This document shows positions 24,801 through 32,908 of a stretch of 64,000 bases of DNA, one piece after another. The position numbers and the translations under genes were made by a program. This DNA comes from Aplidium turbinatum. Taxonomy: Eukaryota > Chordata > Ascidiacea > Aplousobranchia > Polyclinidae. The notes below the pieces were generated by a model, which worked only from the letters and a program-made list of their open reading frames with translations, was not told the origin of the DNA and searched no databases. Positions within the stretch are counted from its first letter, which is position 1. Each line of letters starts with the position of its first letter. The stretch is from NCBI GenBank assembly GCA_918807975.1, contig OU964922.1, positions 20,572,329 through 20,636,328 of the forward strand, in the 5' to 3' direction.

Positions 24801-27800
24801 AGTATTGATTACCAACCAGCTAAACCAGCAAGGAATGTAAGTCGTTGATCAGACATGTTGCAACAGGCCCTGCTACAAACTACTCGACAGTGATCACAAT
24901 TCACAACTTAACCAAGATAACAATCAATTGTCGGCCACGCTTGCCGCTACTGTAAAGAATACTGCAGACGCAACGCAAAACTTAACAAACTAATTTGATA
25001 GGCGCAAGTAAGAAGATGCAATGTATACAGTTTTTGCAAAACAAATCGAAAAAACTCTTATTAAGAAGAATAAAATGCGCAGAATTTTATTGGAAGACCT
25101 TTATATCATTAGCAATTTGACAAAATATGGTAACATTAATTAAAGGTCTCTTTGAGTTCATGCTAACGTTTGCGAAGAAACAAGACAGAATAATGAACGC
25201 GAAGTCTTGCGTCACAACGAAGTTATGAACGCAAAGTTTTCTCATCTTACACAAAAACAGACAGTGCGGACATAATAGTTCATTGAAAACAAACCAATAT
25301 AATTCGATAAAAGAACTTTTATTAAAGTTGAGAGAAGATCTCATATAGTCAGTTCTCTAACCTTGCAAACCAAAAAGAGAGTGGAAAATAGCTAACAGAG
25401 AATACCACTGAAGAAAGCCATTAAATAAAATACATTCTATTATGTTCAGGCGAATGTATGGGCCTTGAACTTAGTGTCCATCTTACTTCACACTTAAACT
25501 AGTGATTACTCGGACAAGTCCAACGTCCAACATACTATCATGTCATTAAAACGATAATGTTAAAATACTGCGTTGACAGAGGAATCAGCCCAGGATGATA
25601 CATCTTCAGCTAAAAAAATGAAAACGGTCTTCTTAAAAAAACTGGCAACAGAAAATCTAATGATTTCGATTTTATTAATGCACGTTATACAAATTATATC
25701 AAGATCTTCGGTAATTGGTGTCAATATTAAAATAGAATTAGCTCTGTCTCCATTAGCTCTGAATTTCGAATATAACAAGAGAAGAAATCCTAAGACCTCT
25801 GGTATATATTTTTTTTTAATTTTTGTTCAAAACCCCTCTACCATGAAAATTACTTTTCAAAAATGGCTATATTTACAACGTTGTAAAAATCGCCTTACGC
25901 GTTCTTTTTGGCATTTAAAGGTCAACTATTATAGGCTATGCTACTTTCCCGAAACTCGCAAACATGTTGCAAGCCAGCCGCAAACAGATTTTCTAGGCAA
26001 GGGTTCACTGTAAAACACATTTTTACCAAATCACCCCACGACAATATTTGTCGTCACATCAATTAGAAAAATCGATTAATAAATAAGTTCAGCACTGGTT
26101 GTTGAAAATACAACACGAAACTGTTCTCACCTTTAGAAGCACGAAAATCAGACGTCTTCTGCAAAACATACGAGATATTATTTAAAAAGTGTGAAATGAC
26201 GAGAGATACGCAAAACGCATGTCCTAACCGTGTTCTATGCTAATTCGTCAGTTGTCCTCAGCCTTTGTACAATGTACATTTGGAGTAAACCATTTGGTTA
26301 ACTAATTTCTAGTCTGACAGTGAGAGAAAATGTTGTGGTGGAAAACTGAATGTCACTGGTGGAAAATTGAACTTTGGTAATTGGTTCAAGACTGACATAA
26401 TTAAAAACTTCGCCATTTGCATTGCATCAGCCAGGTGTCAACTGAATGAACGAGACTCAGAATTTGATGACATCAGTAAACCAAACCAACTTCTTCTACT
26501 TTTGTTTGTCATTGACTGGTTGCTTTTAACTGGTTTAAACTAGTTACTTTGGGGTCTTACTCTACAGCATTCAAAGGCATGACACGATCATGGATGATCA
26601 ACAAAGCTTTGAAAAACAGGAAGTCCAACAAAAATAACCAATGAAATAAAGGTATATGCATTACACTTTACAAAATTAAAAAACAACACAGCAACAAATG
26701 AAACTTACTCCCAAGACATGGTCTCCGTGGTAGTCTGGATCATCCTGGAAAATAAAATTCAAGCTTCAGCAAAAGTGCGTAGGTGTAAAAATGTTTCGAC
26801 AATAACATGGATAATGCGTGACATTCCTATCATTACCACGTTCTCTCATGCATCTAACTGTTTGTAATATACTTATTCTCACCCTAAAACATATAGATGG
26901 CGAACAAGAGTAGAAATAACAACAAATCCTTAAGATTTCATATTAGAATAAACAAATGCTATGCTTGTTAGTATGCATTGGTAAGTCAAAGCTACAAGAA
27001 TCTTACTTGGGGTTGCTTCGCTTGCACTGGACTCGATCGATATTTTTCTAAAAAACTCAAGTTTTCATCCATACCTAACGTCATACAACAAAGGCACAAG
27101 TTAGGATTGCATATTATTGCTAAGATTTGAAGGAGACGGTGTTGGCAATTGTAATCGACCTAACATCTCCAAGCTTCTAGATTAGTTATGTTTTGTATAA
27201 ATCAACTGTTATGAGTGACATTTATTTCTAACCTATCATGCTGCATATATAGAGTAAGCTATAGCACGTTGCCGATTGAATTCTTTTGAAGGGGTCACAC
27301 TGAGCCAACCACACCATAAAAGAGCAAATTATTTTACCATCAAGTACAATTGTGTATTCATGCTAGATATAAAGCATGGCATAAAATGAAAAAAAGAGTC
27401 CATCAGGTTCTCACCCATATCAAGATAATGATGCAATAGCAAATTTTGGTGCACTTAGACGATGCTTAAAGGAATATTTTGTCTCAGTAAAAGTTATAAC
27501 TGAAAATATGCTTCCACCAGAACATGGTCATTACCATCTCTTCAAAATATCCAATTTCAGAGATATGTTTATTTTAAATATATACCACACTTTTGAATCT
27601 TAGACTTTCATTTTTATAGATAAAATTAACACCGAGATTTAAATGTTTCAAGGAATATATATTATACTTTGGTAAAACCTGCAATCATTTATTCTAGATC
27701 TCATGAAATTCTTGCAAATCAATCCATAGTCTATTAGTATTATCTTCAGCAGAATACGGCACTCAAACACTTGCTGAATGTATGTTGTGCAGTAGTCATT

Positions 27801-30800
27801 AAATAAAAATTGATACAAATCAATAAATCAAATGAAATATGAACATTTCAATGTAAAAAAATACAACAGCAGTCAGCAATTATCAATTATTCCTGCAAAT
27901 TTCTAGTGCATTTCACTTCATGAACTTAGAAGTAATTATTTTTATAATTATGATTATGGAAACAGCCAGTCTGTAGTAGAAAAAAATCTAACCTGTGAAA
28001 GCTTCAGATGCTGAAAAAGGCAACTCTTGTTTAGCCCAGTCCGGTGTTGTGGTTGATTTGAATTCGTCTTCTTGAGATATGTCGATGTCGTTTCCCTTCC
28101 GAAAACGTAATCCGGATGTGACAGGTTCATCAAAAAATATGGACTAAAAATAGATAACAACAATGAAACCACCAAAAAAGGCATACTAAGAAAACCGAGG
28201 ATACGTTTTTGTTGAATCACTGATATGGCAACAGAGATTGCTGCTACTGAAAGCATGGTCAAGCTTAACAGTAGCCTAGTCTATTTGTTGTAGCATCAAA
28301 ACTACAACTAACAACACATTGCCAGATAAACTGTATGCAATTTGCCATGGTTGGTACTTTGTGTGTTTTACCATGTATGATGGAAGAGATTTCAAGATTC
28401 CAGTGTCAGGCCTTGTAGAAAATGGCCCATCCAATACTCCTCTCTTCAGCATATGAAGCAGTAGTTTTGCATGCATGTTTCGATTCTTTCTGTAAATGAT
28501 AGAAAAAGTTGACAGTAAAATTGGTTAGCCTATTTATTTTAAGTTTCAAATTTCAAGTTATTTCTATTGAAGAATTAAGTGGACTTCAAAAAATCTTTAA
28601 CAATAGTACAGTATAACAGGTTTTGAAATATAAAGTAAAAAATGGATTGGGTTACGTTTTTTAACTTCCAACTCTCCAGTGCAAGTCTATGCTACAGGTT
28701 ATTTCATGCATAGATGCTGATATTATAGAGATGCCTTAGCAAAATTTCAAGTATATAATATAGGTATTAAATACTAGCTACCATACCATATTTAAATTGT
28801 ACTGAATTCCATGCAATAAACAAAGCACATTGTAAAATAATTCACACAAACAATCAAAGTCTGTAGCCTATTACTTTAAAACAAGAATATGGAAACAAAA
28901 GCAGTTTACCTAGCAGTAGAAGACCCAACAGGCTCGCAAAGCTTTTTTATCCAAAGAGCACAGCGTTGTCTTTCTATAAAAACAAATATTATGAATCAAC
29001 TACATAATATACAGGCCAATTATAAATTTTTTTTAGTCAAAACAAACCAGCAAAATGCAATACAGATTGTCAATCTAGAATTGTATCCAAGTGGTTTTAT
29101 TGACTACGATATTTTTGACATTGCAATCAATTAAACTAAGGATATCCTCTTTCTCATCCTATCCCTCAAGGAAAGCTGACTTGTCAATGACTAAATGACT
29201 TGTCAAGACCTAGGTCTTTAAAGGAGTCGTGTGAGTTGATGATCCAGTTGTAAAAAAAAGTTAGAAACAAGATACCCTCACAATTTTCAACCAGAAACAA
29301 CATCCCAAATTCTTTCACTGTTTCTTAAAGAAAATGTTCACTGAAACATCTAACAACATGAATTGTCTACGGATAAACATTGTGTTTTGTTTGGGAACAT
29401 ACAGTAATTCTAACATTTGTTTTATTATTAAACAGTTCCAAAGTTAAGAAGAATTTTTTGCACAATTTTAAGGAAGATTCTACTAATGTACTTGCTATTT
29501 CCTAAAACAATTGGTACGTTTCTCTAGTACCACCAAATTTTTCACTTTATAACATGAAACCGGAAGACAACTATCAATAGTTTTAAAGTCTTCCATATGT
29601 CATGTATTTGTATATAGTTGTTGTTGTTTATTGTGATTGTCACAATATAGGCTAACTCAGACTTGGATACTAAAAAGTTAAAAACCATACTTTTTAATAG
29701 TTCAAATATCATCAACAGAAGACGCCAATGACATGTAATTGTAAGAACCACATATAGACCAGAAAGAACTTTACACATTATATTTATAGTTATTTCATGC
29801 GTCTTCCAAAGAAGCAAGTTGGTGGCTCAGTCGGAGGTCATGCAATTGATTGAGTTTCGCTTTTAGCAGCATGATCGTTGCTTACTTCACACGAAGGAAG
29901 CAAGTTGGGTTTAGGGGTGGAAAATTCACTGTAGATCAAGTCATCCTCTTGACCCAAGTCAGTGAGAACAACTTTGAGGCATAAAAGAAGGTTGCGGGTC
30001 TTTCCAGATCTTACTGCGCCTACATGTAACTTTGCCTGCTTTTAGACACATGATCCATAATGATCATGGAGCATGCAGGTAACAGAAACTTTACCCTCAT
30101 CACTTGCAACTCATGGTGATGCAGACTGAGACACATGAAAAATGGTGTCTCACTGGGAACAGTGTTGACTCAACTTCCTTTCAATATTTACACTCAAGAC
30201 ATGCAAAGCACAGTCTCCATGAAATGCGTGTATGGCTGTATGCTATCAACCTGGCTATTTTCAACAGCACAAATTGATGGAAAAAGCTAGGAGATACTTT
30301 GAGCTGGAACATGATCCCTCTCAGCTTATCTCAATAATGGTGAGTGAAACTCAGCATAACCAAAACTACGGGAGCAGCGTTCCATCTATAAACTAGAAAG
30401 CAGATTGTAAGCCTAATGCAAAAATCAACAGAAAAGGGCTGTTTGTCCCCATGTACTTTTGGATAACACTAGACAGATATTACAAGTGACAATTCCACTA
30501 AAAGACAATGACACATGTGCAATGCCCTATTAAAATGGCTGACAGGCTGCAGCTGGAAAGTGAGGACTGACACATTGCACACAGCGGCCCTTGTCTAATC
30601 TTTTACAGAGTACTGTGCAATTGTGCAATGTGTATAGGTTTGATGCTGCAATGCTCACGGCCAGACTGCCATTACCAGTTCTTTGTGCTCAATAACAGAA
30701 TGCAAAATACCTATGTCCCACACCATTGGACATTGGACAATATTCTTGTTGAAACCCAAGCTGCTTGAGTGTCTTTATTTTGACAAACCTACTCGGTCTC

Positions 30801-31186
30801 TCAATTGACGAGCATTAGAGCCAAATCAACCTCTCAAATCCAAGATTTCTGCTCCTATAAAATTTATTAATTCAATTGATATTTTTAACAATTTGGTTTT
30901 GACATTTTTTTTATTGATGTCGAAGGCATGTACTCATGGCACATGCATGATCGTATGTTTTTCAAAAATATATCTGGGCACATGATGTCATACTTGAGTA
31001 GCACAAAGTAACCATAGGCATAGCATGAGAGGCTGTGGCTATTATATGTGGAGACTATAGCATCTAAAACAAAAATATAACTTCACCTGTTTTATGGGGA
31101 AGATTAAGCAAATATGGCTTCATATCAACCAAGTATTTATCAAATTCGCTGTCCATTCTCATGCTTCTTGAATCCATTAACGACAT
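9750..31186 (-). CDS. CEP112: CEP112, centrosomal coiled-coil protein (24 coding exons)
   Basis: Orthologue of vertebrate CEP112 (CCDC46), a long coiled-coil protein of the centrosome. Exons: 31087-31186, 28910-28973, 28372-28489, 27993-28143, 27007-27074, 26709-26744, 26130-26157, 23964-24016, 23806-23892, 23307-23406, 22745-22863, 22215-22358, 21240-21394, 20968-21097, 20187-20279, 19777-19916, 19228-19318, 18423-18575, 17770-17952, 17030-17275, 16379-16591, 11262-11351, 10521-10622, 9750-9845. All have GT-AG borders, the phases join throughout, and they total 2760 nt (919 residues; I recall human at about 955). Signature blocks are EFDKYLVDMKPYLLNLPHK near the start, KLLLHMLKRGVLDGPF, FHEEKLNLQHKHD, RRQQLVELGLLREEE and, near the end, LEETIACLRSQ. 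Relative to the vertebrate protein, part of the linker between the N-terminal module and the coiled coil is missing. The start is the first in-frame ATG of the exon carrying the conserved N-terminus; a further upstream coding exon cannot be excluded. Confidence 0.95.
10290..10470 (+). repeat. tRNA-derived SINE in CEP112 intron
   Basis: The head GCGTGGCCAAGTGGTGAGAA has a tRNA A box, and a degraded B-box-like CAGATCG region lies about 40 bp on. It resembles the SINE head at 3186. It lies in the last intron of CEP112, antisense to the gene. Confidence 0.6.
10521..10622 (-). CDS. CEP112: CEP112 exon 23
   Basis: Encodes LSRVKLECEERTKDLLPKSL and KLDLEETIACLRSQ, aligned with vertebrate GLMPASLRQELEDTISSLKSQ. 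Confidence 0.93.
11262..11351 (-). CDS. CEP112: CEP112 exon 22
   Basis: Thirty codons, NAQSELERLKDEHRVKTRHF and QQVEFDLKNE. Separated from exon 21 by a 5-kb intron swollen by retrotransposons. Confidence 0.9.
11365..11663 (+). mobile_element. LINE endonuclease fragment, upstream half
   Basis: The plus frame reads SFGAGENEIDFGLVCRKNKK, KVIPCKLQHGLVV and KRKVWKLKDADTRERFK. This is the end of a non-LTR retrotransposon apurinic-type endonuclease domain (EIDF then the KVIPG.LQHRLVV pattern). The LINE is antisense to CEP112. It stops at the LTR element at 11664 and resumes at 15972. No reverse transcriptase part follows. Confidence 0.75.
11664..11900 (-). repeat. 3' LTR
   Basis: 237 bp, TG...CA in element orientation. 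A purine-rich tract (GGGGGAGAA on the minus strand, about 11901-11909) abuts its inner border, as expected for the polypurine primer of plus-strand synthesis. Confidence 0.92.
12049..15042 (-). CDS. Pol polyprotein of the LTR element
   Basis: 997 residues. In order: a CCHC knuckle (CHYCSKIGHFSRVC, near residue 21), an aspartic protease (LMDTGSSD, near 90), reverse transcriptase with the FPYLDD active site (near 360), an RNase H (TDASNFA then a DQKSVSYM block), an HHCC integrase zinc region (HVALCHPGITRMTHFV ... CSVCAE) and a DDE integrase core (LDFKGPLP, HSDRWSSF, NGQCERYN). All parts expected of Ty3/Gypsy Pol are present. Confidence 0.95.
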   Translation of the reverse strand: MLFLRRSSPPQKGMPSKRLVCHYCSKIGHFSRVCQQRSVRSKSKQSQRTKLNTIRSSVLATANLSATQNNNNVFCDVLIDDFTAKSLMDTGSSDCYVTKRFVDQHFLKIHQTLGEVILAETSVRLPILGQCFATLIVNKNEYSNVSFNILDNLATDAIIGEKIFKEHKSVVFKFNGHRPVLTLNALPKMNLLHPKPFDHLTQDCHPIADKARRYSKQDKDYIHEETQRLLQDGMIEPSNSPWRAQVLVVKNEQSGKRRMVMDYSRTINRFTQLDAYPLPLIEDIVTELSKNKVFTTVDLKSAYHQIELDPKDKEYTAFQAGSGLYQWRRLPFGLTNAVPQFQRVIDWFIKSNNLKGCFPYLDDITIAGKNQADHDRNLEEFFKAASKTNLTINEKKTQHSQSKVSLLGYQIEHQSIKPDPDRVQPLLDLPVPKTHKELQRLVGLFAYYARWIPNYSDRIHPLIKASLPLPESANQAIQEIKSLLATASLHPIDNSLPLTVETDASNFAIAATLNQDGRPVAFHSRTLSTGEQRHSAVEKEAYAIVEALRKWRHLLIGRHFTLITDQKSVSYMFDVKHASKIKNEKITRWRIELSQFSYTVLHRPGKEDVGPDALTRAFCGAISKDNLRELHVALCHPGITRMTHFVRNKNLPYSVAEIRDMVSKCSVCAEVKPRFVRSDQSQLIKATQVFERLNLDFKGPLPNATKNKYILTIVDEYSRFPFAFPCADMTPTTVIKCLTELFATFGMCSYIHSDRWSSFQSQELKSWLHSHGVASSRTTSYNPRGNGQCERYNGIIWKAVQCALKSRQLPPSHWEDVLTDALHSIRSLLCTSINCTPHQRFFQHARRSVNGTIIPSWLKPGPIYVKRHVRNKNDPLVDEAELLEANPGYAHVRLSNGNETTVSIRDLSPCNRSADDAAVNPACNSENESFAEPDATTPEFLSIVPRESNTSEPSSSETMQPDDGPSETNENSVVTPKLRRSERRRKPVDYYGAVPYV
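14985..15710 (-). CDS. Gag-like protein of the LTR element
   Basis: 241 residues. The N-terminal two thirds resembles the capsid-like retrotransposon Gag domain (FKHWLETFNHYLEA, ETIDNFVLRLEHFS, LLRDAFIAGL). The C-terminus has a zinc-knuckle-like CYFCGEARHPRKEC. The start ATG lies just inside the 5' LTR. Confidence 0.88.
   Translation of the reverse strand: MDKVLKPERLETEPSAPSAVDGFKHWLETFNHYLEALAAANLNPDNLKVLINMVSPKVYKSIASARDYESAMTILKGLYVKPKNIVAARHRLRTCRQQPGETIDNFVLRLEHFSKECECNAVTAEEHRRGLLRDAFIAGLSSSGIRQRLLENRSLDFQDAYEQARAQELAIANAETYQTSTSSMASSGACAWKWPDRQERLSSQQEPQCAEPELLQAAYAKQLCYFCGEARHPRKECPARD
15735..15971 (-). repeat. 5' LTR
   Basis: 237 bp, nearly identical to the copy at 11664-11900. The gag-like frame begins about 25 nt inside it. 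No clear tRNA primer site could be named. Confidence 0.92.
15972..16092 (+). mobile_element. LINE endonuclease fragment, downstream half
   Basis: The plus frame encodes VLQACDEVCGKTKGRM, RGDTWWWNEEV. CDEVCG.TKG followed by WWWNEEV comes directly after the KLKD...RF segment in such LINEs, so this is the continuation of 11365-11663 on the far side of the LTR retrotransposon. Confidence 0.75.
16379..16591 (-). CDS. CEP112: CEP112 exon 21
   Basis: Encodes MKTKIEHLEVEHHQQMERAH through KMQHHHLLM, coiled coil, phase 0 at both ends. Confidence 0.92.
16592..17029. other. CEP112 intron 20
   Basis: Intron between exons 20 and 21. No repeat or other gene seen. Confidence 0.5.
17030..17275 (-). CDS. CEP112: CEP112 exon 20
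   Basis: Largest exon. RRQQLVELGLLREEERQKAS, then RDHDIAVAKLEAE, is nearly identical to the vertebrate block and is the strongest identifier of the gene. The upstream acceptor CAG before TTC GGT was chosen; a second CAG 15 nt further in is a possible alternative. Confidence 0.95.
17276..17769. other. CEP112 intron 19
   Basis: Intron between exons 19 and 20, nothing recognised. Confidence 0.5.
17770..17952 (-). CDS. CEP112: CEP112 exon 19
   Basis: Sixty-one codons from MNENRAILENDK to RRSQHQE; heptad-rich coil with RDRLVKEYEGQL corresponding to vertebrate KDSLVRDHEREI. Confidence 0.93.
18423..18575 (-). CDS. CEP112: CEP112 exon 18
   Basis: Fifty-one codons including QQKVYSDMRSQLEKMEADLE, aligned with vertebrate SEKVYAEMKEQMEKVEADL. 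Confidence 0.93.
18576..19227. repeat. CEP112 intron 17 with SINE-like body
   Basis: At about 18765-18860 the intron carries AAAACTTCACTTTATCAATG and nearby blocks shared with the SINE-like repeats at 4893 and 5785. The tRNA head is absent. The remainder is unassigned. Confidence 0.45.
19228..19318 (-). CDS. CEP112: CEP112 exon 17
   Basis: Encodes DKDEEIVKLTVTQKQCTSQA and EQAIESYKKQ, matching the vertebrate QADAALEEFKRQ region. Confidence 0.9.
19777..19916 (-). CDS. CEP112: CEP112 exon 16
   Basis: Encodes EKDSLHQQDMMSSQHLHEKQ through TIKALEDTI. Leaves in phase 2 at GTAAGC. Confidence 0.9.
20187..20279 (-). CDS. CEP112: CEP112 exon 15
   Basis: Encodes TQETIREMEDQVQSLRHALQ and DSEQQRSRELR, coiled coil, phase 0 at both ends. 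Confidence 0.9.
20811..20890 (+). repeat. tRNA-like (SINE head or tRNA pseudogene)
   Basis: GCATGGCCAAGCGGTTATCG is a good A box of the Leu/Ser tRNA type, and GTCAATTCCAGACC about 30 bp on is a damaged B box. No closing acceptor stem is seen, so it is read as a pseudogene or SINE head. Confidence 0.45.
20968..21097 (-). CDS. CEP112: CEP112 exon 14
   Basis: Encodes CEDLQNEVATLRNELSSR and IQTKHDASVEYLKQEHKTN, matching vertebrate TKYDADINLLKQEH. Confidence 0.92.
21240..21394 (-). CDS. CEP112: CEP112 exon 13
   Basis: Encodes KVIVSELEQHVSQLSYEAEA and a Gln-rich coil ending VAEATQANR. Leaves in phase 2 at GTGAGT. Confidence 0.9.
22215..22358 (-). CDS. CEP112: CEP112 exon 12
   Basis: Forty-eight codons including EREKYELQKSHTKNIQELLD and HRLANMEDEYNSQTQAT. 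Matches vertebrate QKQHTENIQELLEDTN. Confidence 0.93.
22745..22863 (-). CDS. CEP112: CEP112 exon 11
   Basis: Encodes QAVVKEAQGSSEAKDKQIEE and ATSLADDIRESLHAEYDAK, coiled coil. Enters in phase 1 and leaves in phase 0. Confidence 0.9.
23307..23406 (-). CDS. CEP112: CEP112 exon 10
   Basis: Encodes ILDRKNNEIDELKRHYKSKE and continues to RRKLEKK. Conserved with vertebrate ILERKNNEIEEL. Leaves in phase 1. Confidence 0.95.
23806..23892 (-). CDS. CEP112: CEP112 exon 9
   Basis: Encodes LEMKTKLLEAGFHEEKLNLQ and HKHDVAVQK, the start of the long coiled coil. Very close to vertebrate CEP112. Confidence 0.95.
23964..24016 (-). CDS. CEP112: CEP112 exon 8
   Basis: Encodes ASTFRDQQSLINIHEKE, aligned with the vertebrate SSSFHDDHFLSRIREKE just before the coiled coil. 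Confidence 0.85.
26130..26157 (-). CDS. CEP112: CEP112 exon 7
   Basis: A 28-nt microexon, KTSDFRASK plus one base, that joins exon 8 in frame. Supported by splice sites and phase. Confidence 0.7.
26709..26744 (-). CDS. CEP112: CEP112 exon 6
   Basis: A 12-codon microexon, DDPDYHGDHVLG, with clean CAG and GTAAGT borders. The support is splice sites and phase, not homology. Confidence 0.7.
27007..27074 (-). CDS. CEP112: CEP112 exon 5
   Basis: Twenty-two codons, MDENLSFLEKYRSSPVQAKQ then PQ, between AG and GTAAGA. Poorly conserved linker, supported mainly by splice sites and phase. Confidence 0.75.
27993..28143 (-). CDS. CEP112: CEP112 exon 4
   Basis: Encodes SIFFDEP at its start and TPDWAKQELPF near its end, the counterpart of the vertebrate SIYFDEP and PAWVLGEL segments. 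Leaves in phase 1. Confidence 0.9.
28372..28489 (-). CDS. CEP112: CEP112 exon 3
   Basis: Encodes KNRNMHAKLLLHMLKRGVLD followed by GPFSTRPDTGILKSLPSYM, the best conserved N-terminal block. Ends in phase 0 at GTAAAA. Confidence 0.95.
28910..28973 (-). CDS. CEP112: CEP112 exon 2
   Basis: Encodes ERQRCALWIKKLCEP and onward, matching the vertebrate block after LPHK. Enters in phase 1, leaves in phase 2. Confidence 0.92.
29880..30830 (+). mobile_element. Decayed LINE reverse-transcriptase region
   Basis: Interrupted plus-strand translations follow a non-LTR reverse transcriptase in order: GGKFTVDQVILLTQVSENNF (the RPGRSCTDQVL.LTQ..E..F region), RNFTLITCNS, LRHMKNGVSLGTVL..LPFNIYT (the KNGVPQGSVLAPLLFNIY motif), LSITKTTGAAFHL, and LHTAALV...TEYCAIVQCV. 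Stops and frame changes are many. It lies in CEP112 intron 1, antisense to the gene. The pattern is Jockey/CR1-like, clade not resolved. Confidence 0.7.
31087..31186 (-). CDS. CEP112: CEP112 exon 1 (start)
   Basis: Begins ATG TCG TTA ATG and encodes MSLMDSRSMRMDSEFDKYL, then VDMKPYLLNLPHKT. It ends in phase 1 at a GTGAAG donor. The EFDKYLVDMKPY block is the conserved N-terminus of CEP112. Confidence 0.9.
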
Positions 31187-31925
31187 CAATGTGTTAAATC
31201 CCAAAAGAGCCTTCTCTGAGCTATACCATAGTTAATAAATGCTTGACATAACAAGGCAACTCAACTAAACTACAGCTTGAAAACAATTATACACATAGAC
31301 TTCTTTGTAAAATAAAAAGTTCACTAGAAATATAAATAAACCTGATATATTTGTTTATTATAACGGTATAATATATTTTAAAAATAACTCATCAAATTAT
31401 TATTATTCTGCTTTTCGACCATTTTGTTACTGGTGTCAAGCTTTTTTTTTTTGCCAATACATAATTTGAAGTAACATTTCCTTTTCTTGCAACTATAGCA
31501 TTAGACCACTGACCTGCAGGCCAAAGAATAATACCATTTTTAGTGGAAAACTCAATGTTTTGCAACTCATATTGTATATATAGTTAACATTGTATTCTAT
31601 TAAAACCATATTAGAGAAAAATATATAGCTGTCTTCATGAGATTAAGTGTTGACAGATATACTATCGTTCAAAAAATGCGACAATGAGGTCAGCCTAGCA
31701 TAATAATATCTCGAAAATTAATTTAAGTGCTCAGTAACATCTAAACTATTTCGAAAGACAATATTACCAGTATTCGCCATAGTCTTATAAGGACTAGGGT
31801 TACTGCATTCCTCCAACAGTCTGTCAAACTGATTGTCCTGCTGTGGTATCATGCGTGTAATACATCCGCGTTTTGTCGCTTCTACCTTTTTCTAGACCTC
31901 TGTTCTGTTTGGCATAGGCTATATT
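31187..31925. promoter_or_regulatory. 5' flank of CEP112
   Basis: Sequence immediately upstream of the CEP112 start on the minus strand. It should hold the 5' untranslated region and promoter, but I see no distinct core-promoter element. From about 31830 it merges into the SINE-like repeat that hosts the hAT copy at 31926. Confidence 0.35.
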
Positions 31926-32423
31926 CAGTGATGTACGCGCATACAAAAAATATTGAAGCCGTCAGTGTAAATGCAAACGTTCGAAAAACCATACGCCGTA
32001 TGCGTCAACGTAACTTGTAAAAAAAGTTGGTGGCGTCAGCGCATACACTAGCGTAAACTCATCTTGTTTGCTAGGTGCCAAACATTCACACGGAAAAATC
32101 ACTCAAAACAAACAAGTTTTATTTTGAATTTCCACGAAAAAAACACAAGCATCTGAAACTGTTCATCTGATATTTTGCTGCGTTTTGGTTCCAATATGTC
32201 TTTGCCCATTGAAAACATTCTTTCAACTGCAGCGCTGGAAGGTATTGGCGTGTTGTAGCGAAAAAAATACATAAAAATTATTCGTTGACAGTAATCGCTG
32301 TGCGCTAAAAAACCGCGAAAACTTTACGGCGTAGCCTCAAGCGCAAACTATCCAAAAAAATGTGGCCGCAAGCGTTAGCGTAAACAAAAAGTCTACGTAC
32401 ATCTACGTCTACGTACATCTCTG
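31926..32423 (-). mobile_element. Internally deleted hAT element, copy 3 (inverted)
   Basis: Same family as 4357-4884 and 5845-6347, opposite orientation. It starts CAGTGATGTACGCGCATAC. The target duplication GCTATATT is exact (31918-31925 and 32424-32431). The minus strand at about 32125-32260 keeps the hATC piece RYNTPIPSSAAVERMFSMGK and then DILEPKRSK, with one frameshift near its end. Confidence 0.92.
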
Positions 32424-32599
32424 GCTATATTGTTTTTCGTTGTGATGGTCAGAAATAAAATGACCTGCCTGCCAGTGCTTCCACTTTTACAAAGCTAGAT
32501 TACCACTTGTATTACCACATTTGTCCTCAGATTACCACATTTTTTACTGTGATTTTTTACCCGATCTTAACCGTATTTCGACTTACTTTTACATTAACA

Positions 32600-32860
32600 C
32601 AGTGGCTATGTTTACCCACTTGTTGCCATAGTTACTATCAGGTGTTGTCAGAGTTAGGATTAAAGTTAGTAAGGGTTAAGGTAAGACTTAGGAATAAGGT
32701 TAGGGTTTTGATCTTTACCCAGAACTAAAAAATTTTCTAAAATGCAAGTTTTTGTTTTCAACAGCTTTAAACTTTTCTAAAATTACGACAGAATTCCTTA
32801 TCCGGCAACGCTATTATTTGGTTATATTTACACTATATAGTGTAAAATAAGGCCTAAAAC
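32600..32860. repeat. Dispersed repeat, inverse copy of 2933-3175
   Basis: Shares GTGTTGTCAGAGTTAGGATT, the degenerate TTAGGGTT-like run, GTTTTCAACAGCTTTAAAC and the ACTATATAGTGTAA palindrome with the copy at 2933. Confidence 0.6.
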
Positions 32861-32908
32861 AACTACTCAGTTTATTAACAGAACGTCCGAAATAAGAAAG
32901 CAAAGTAC

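Larger units (their letters stand above)
23407..29879. other. CEP112 introns 1-9, no other gene recognised
   Basis: The introns here (up to about 2.1 kb, 24017-26129) hold scattered AT-rich sequence. A 146-codon plus-strand frame at 25573-26013 has no recognisable domain and skewed AT composition. I do not call it a gene. Confidence 0.4.

Noticed and set aside
25573-26013. 146-codon plus-strand frame in a CEP112 intron
   Set aside because: AT-driven composition, no recognisable domain, no splice or promoter context.
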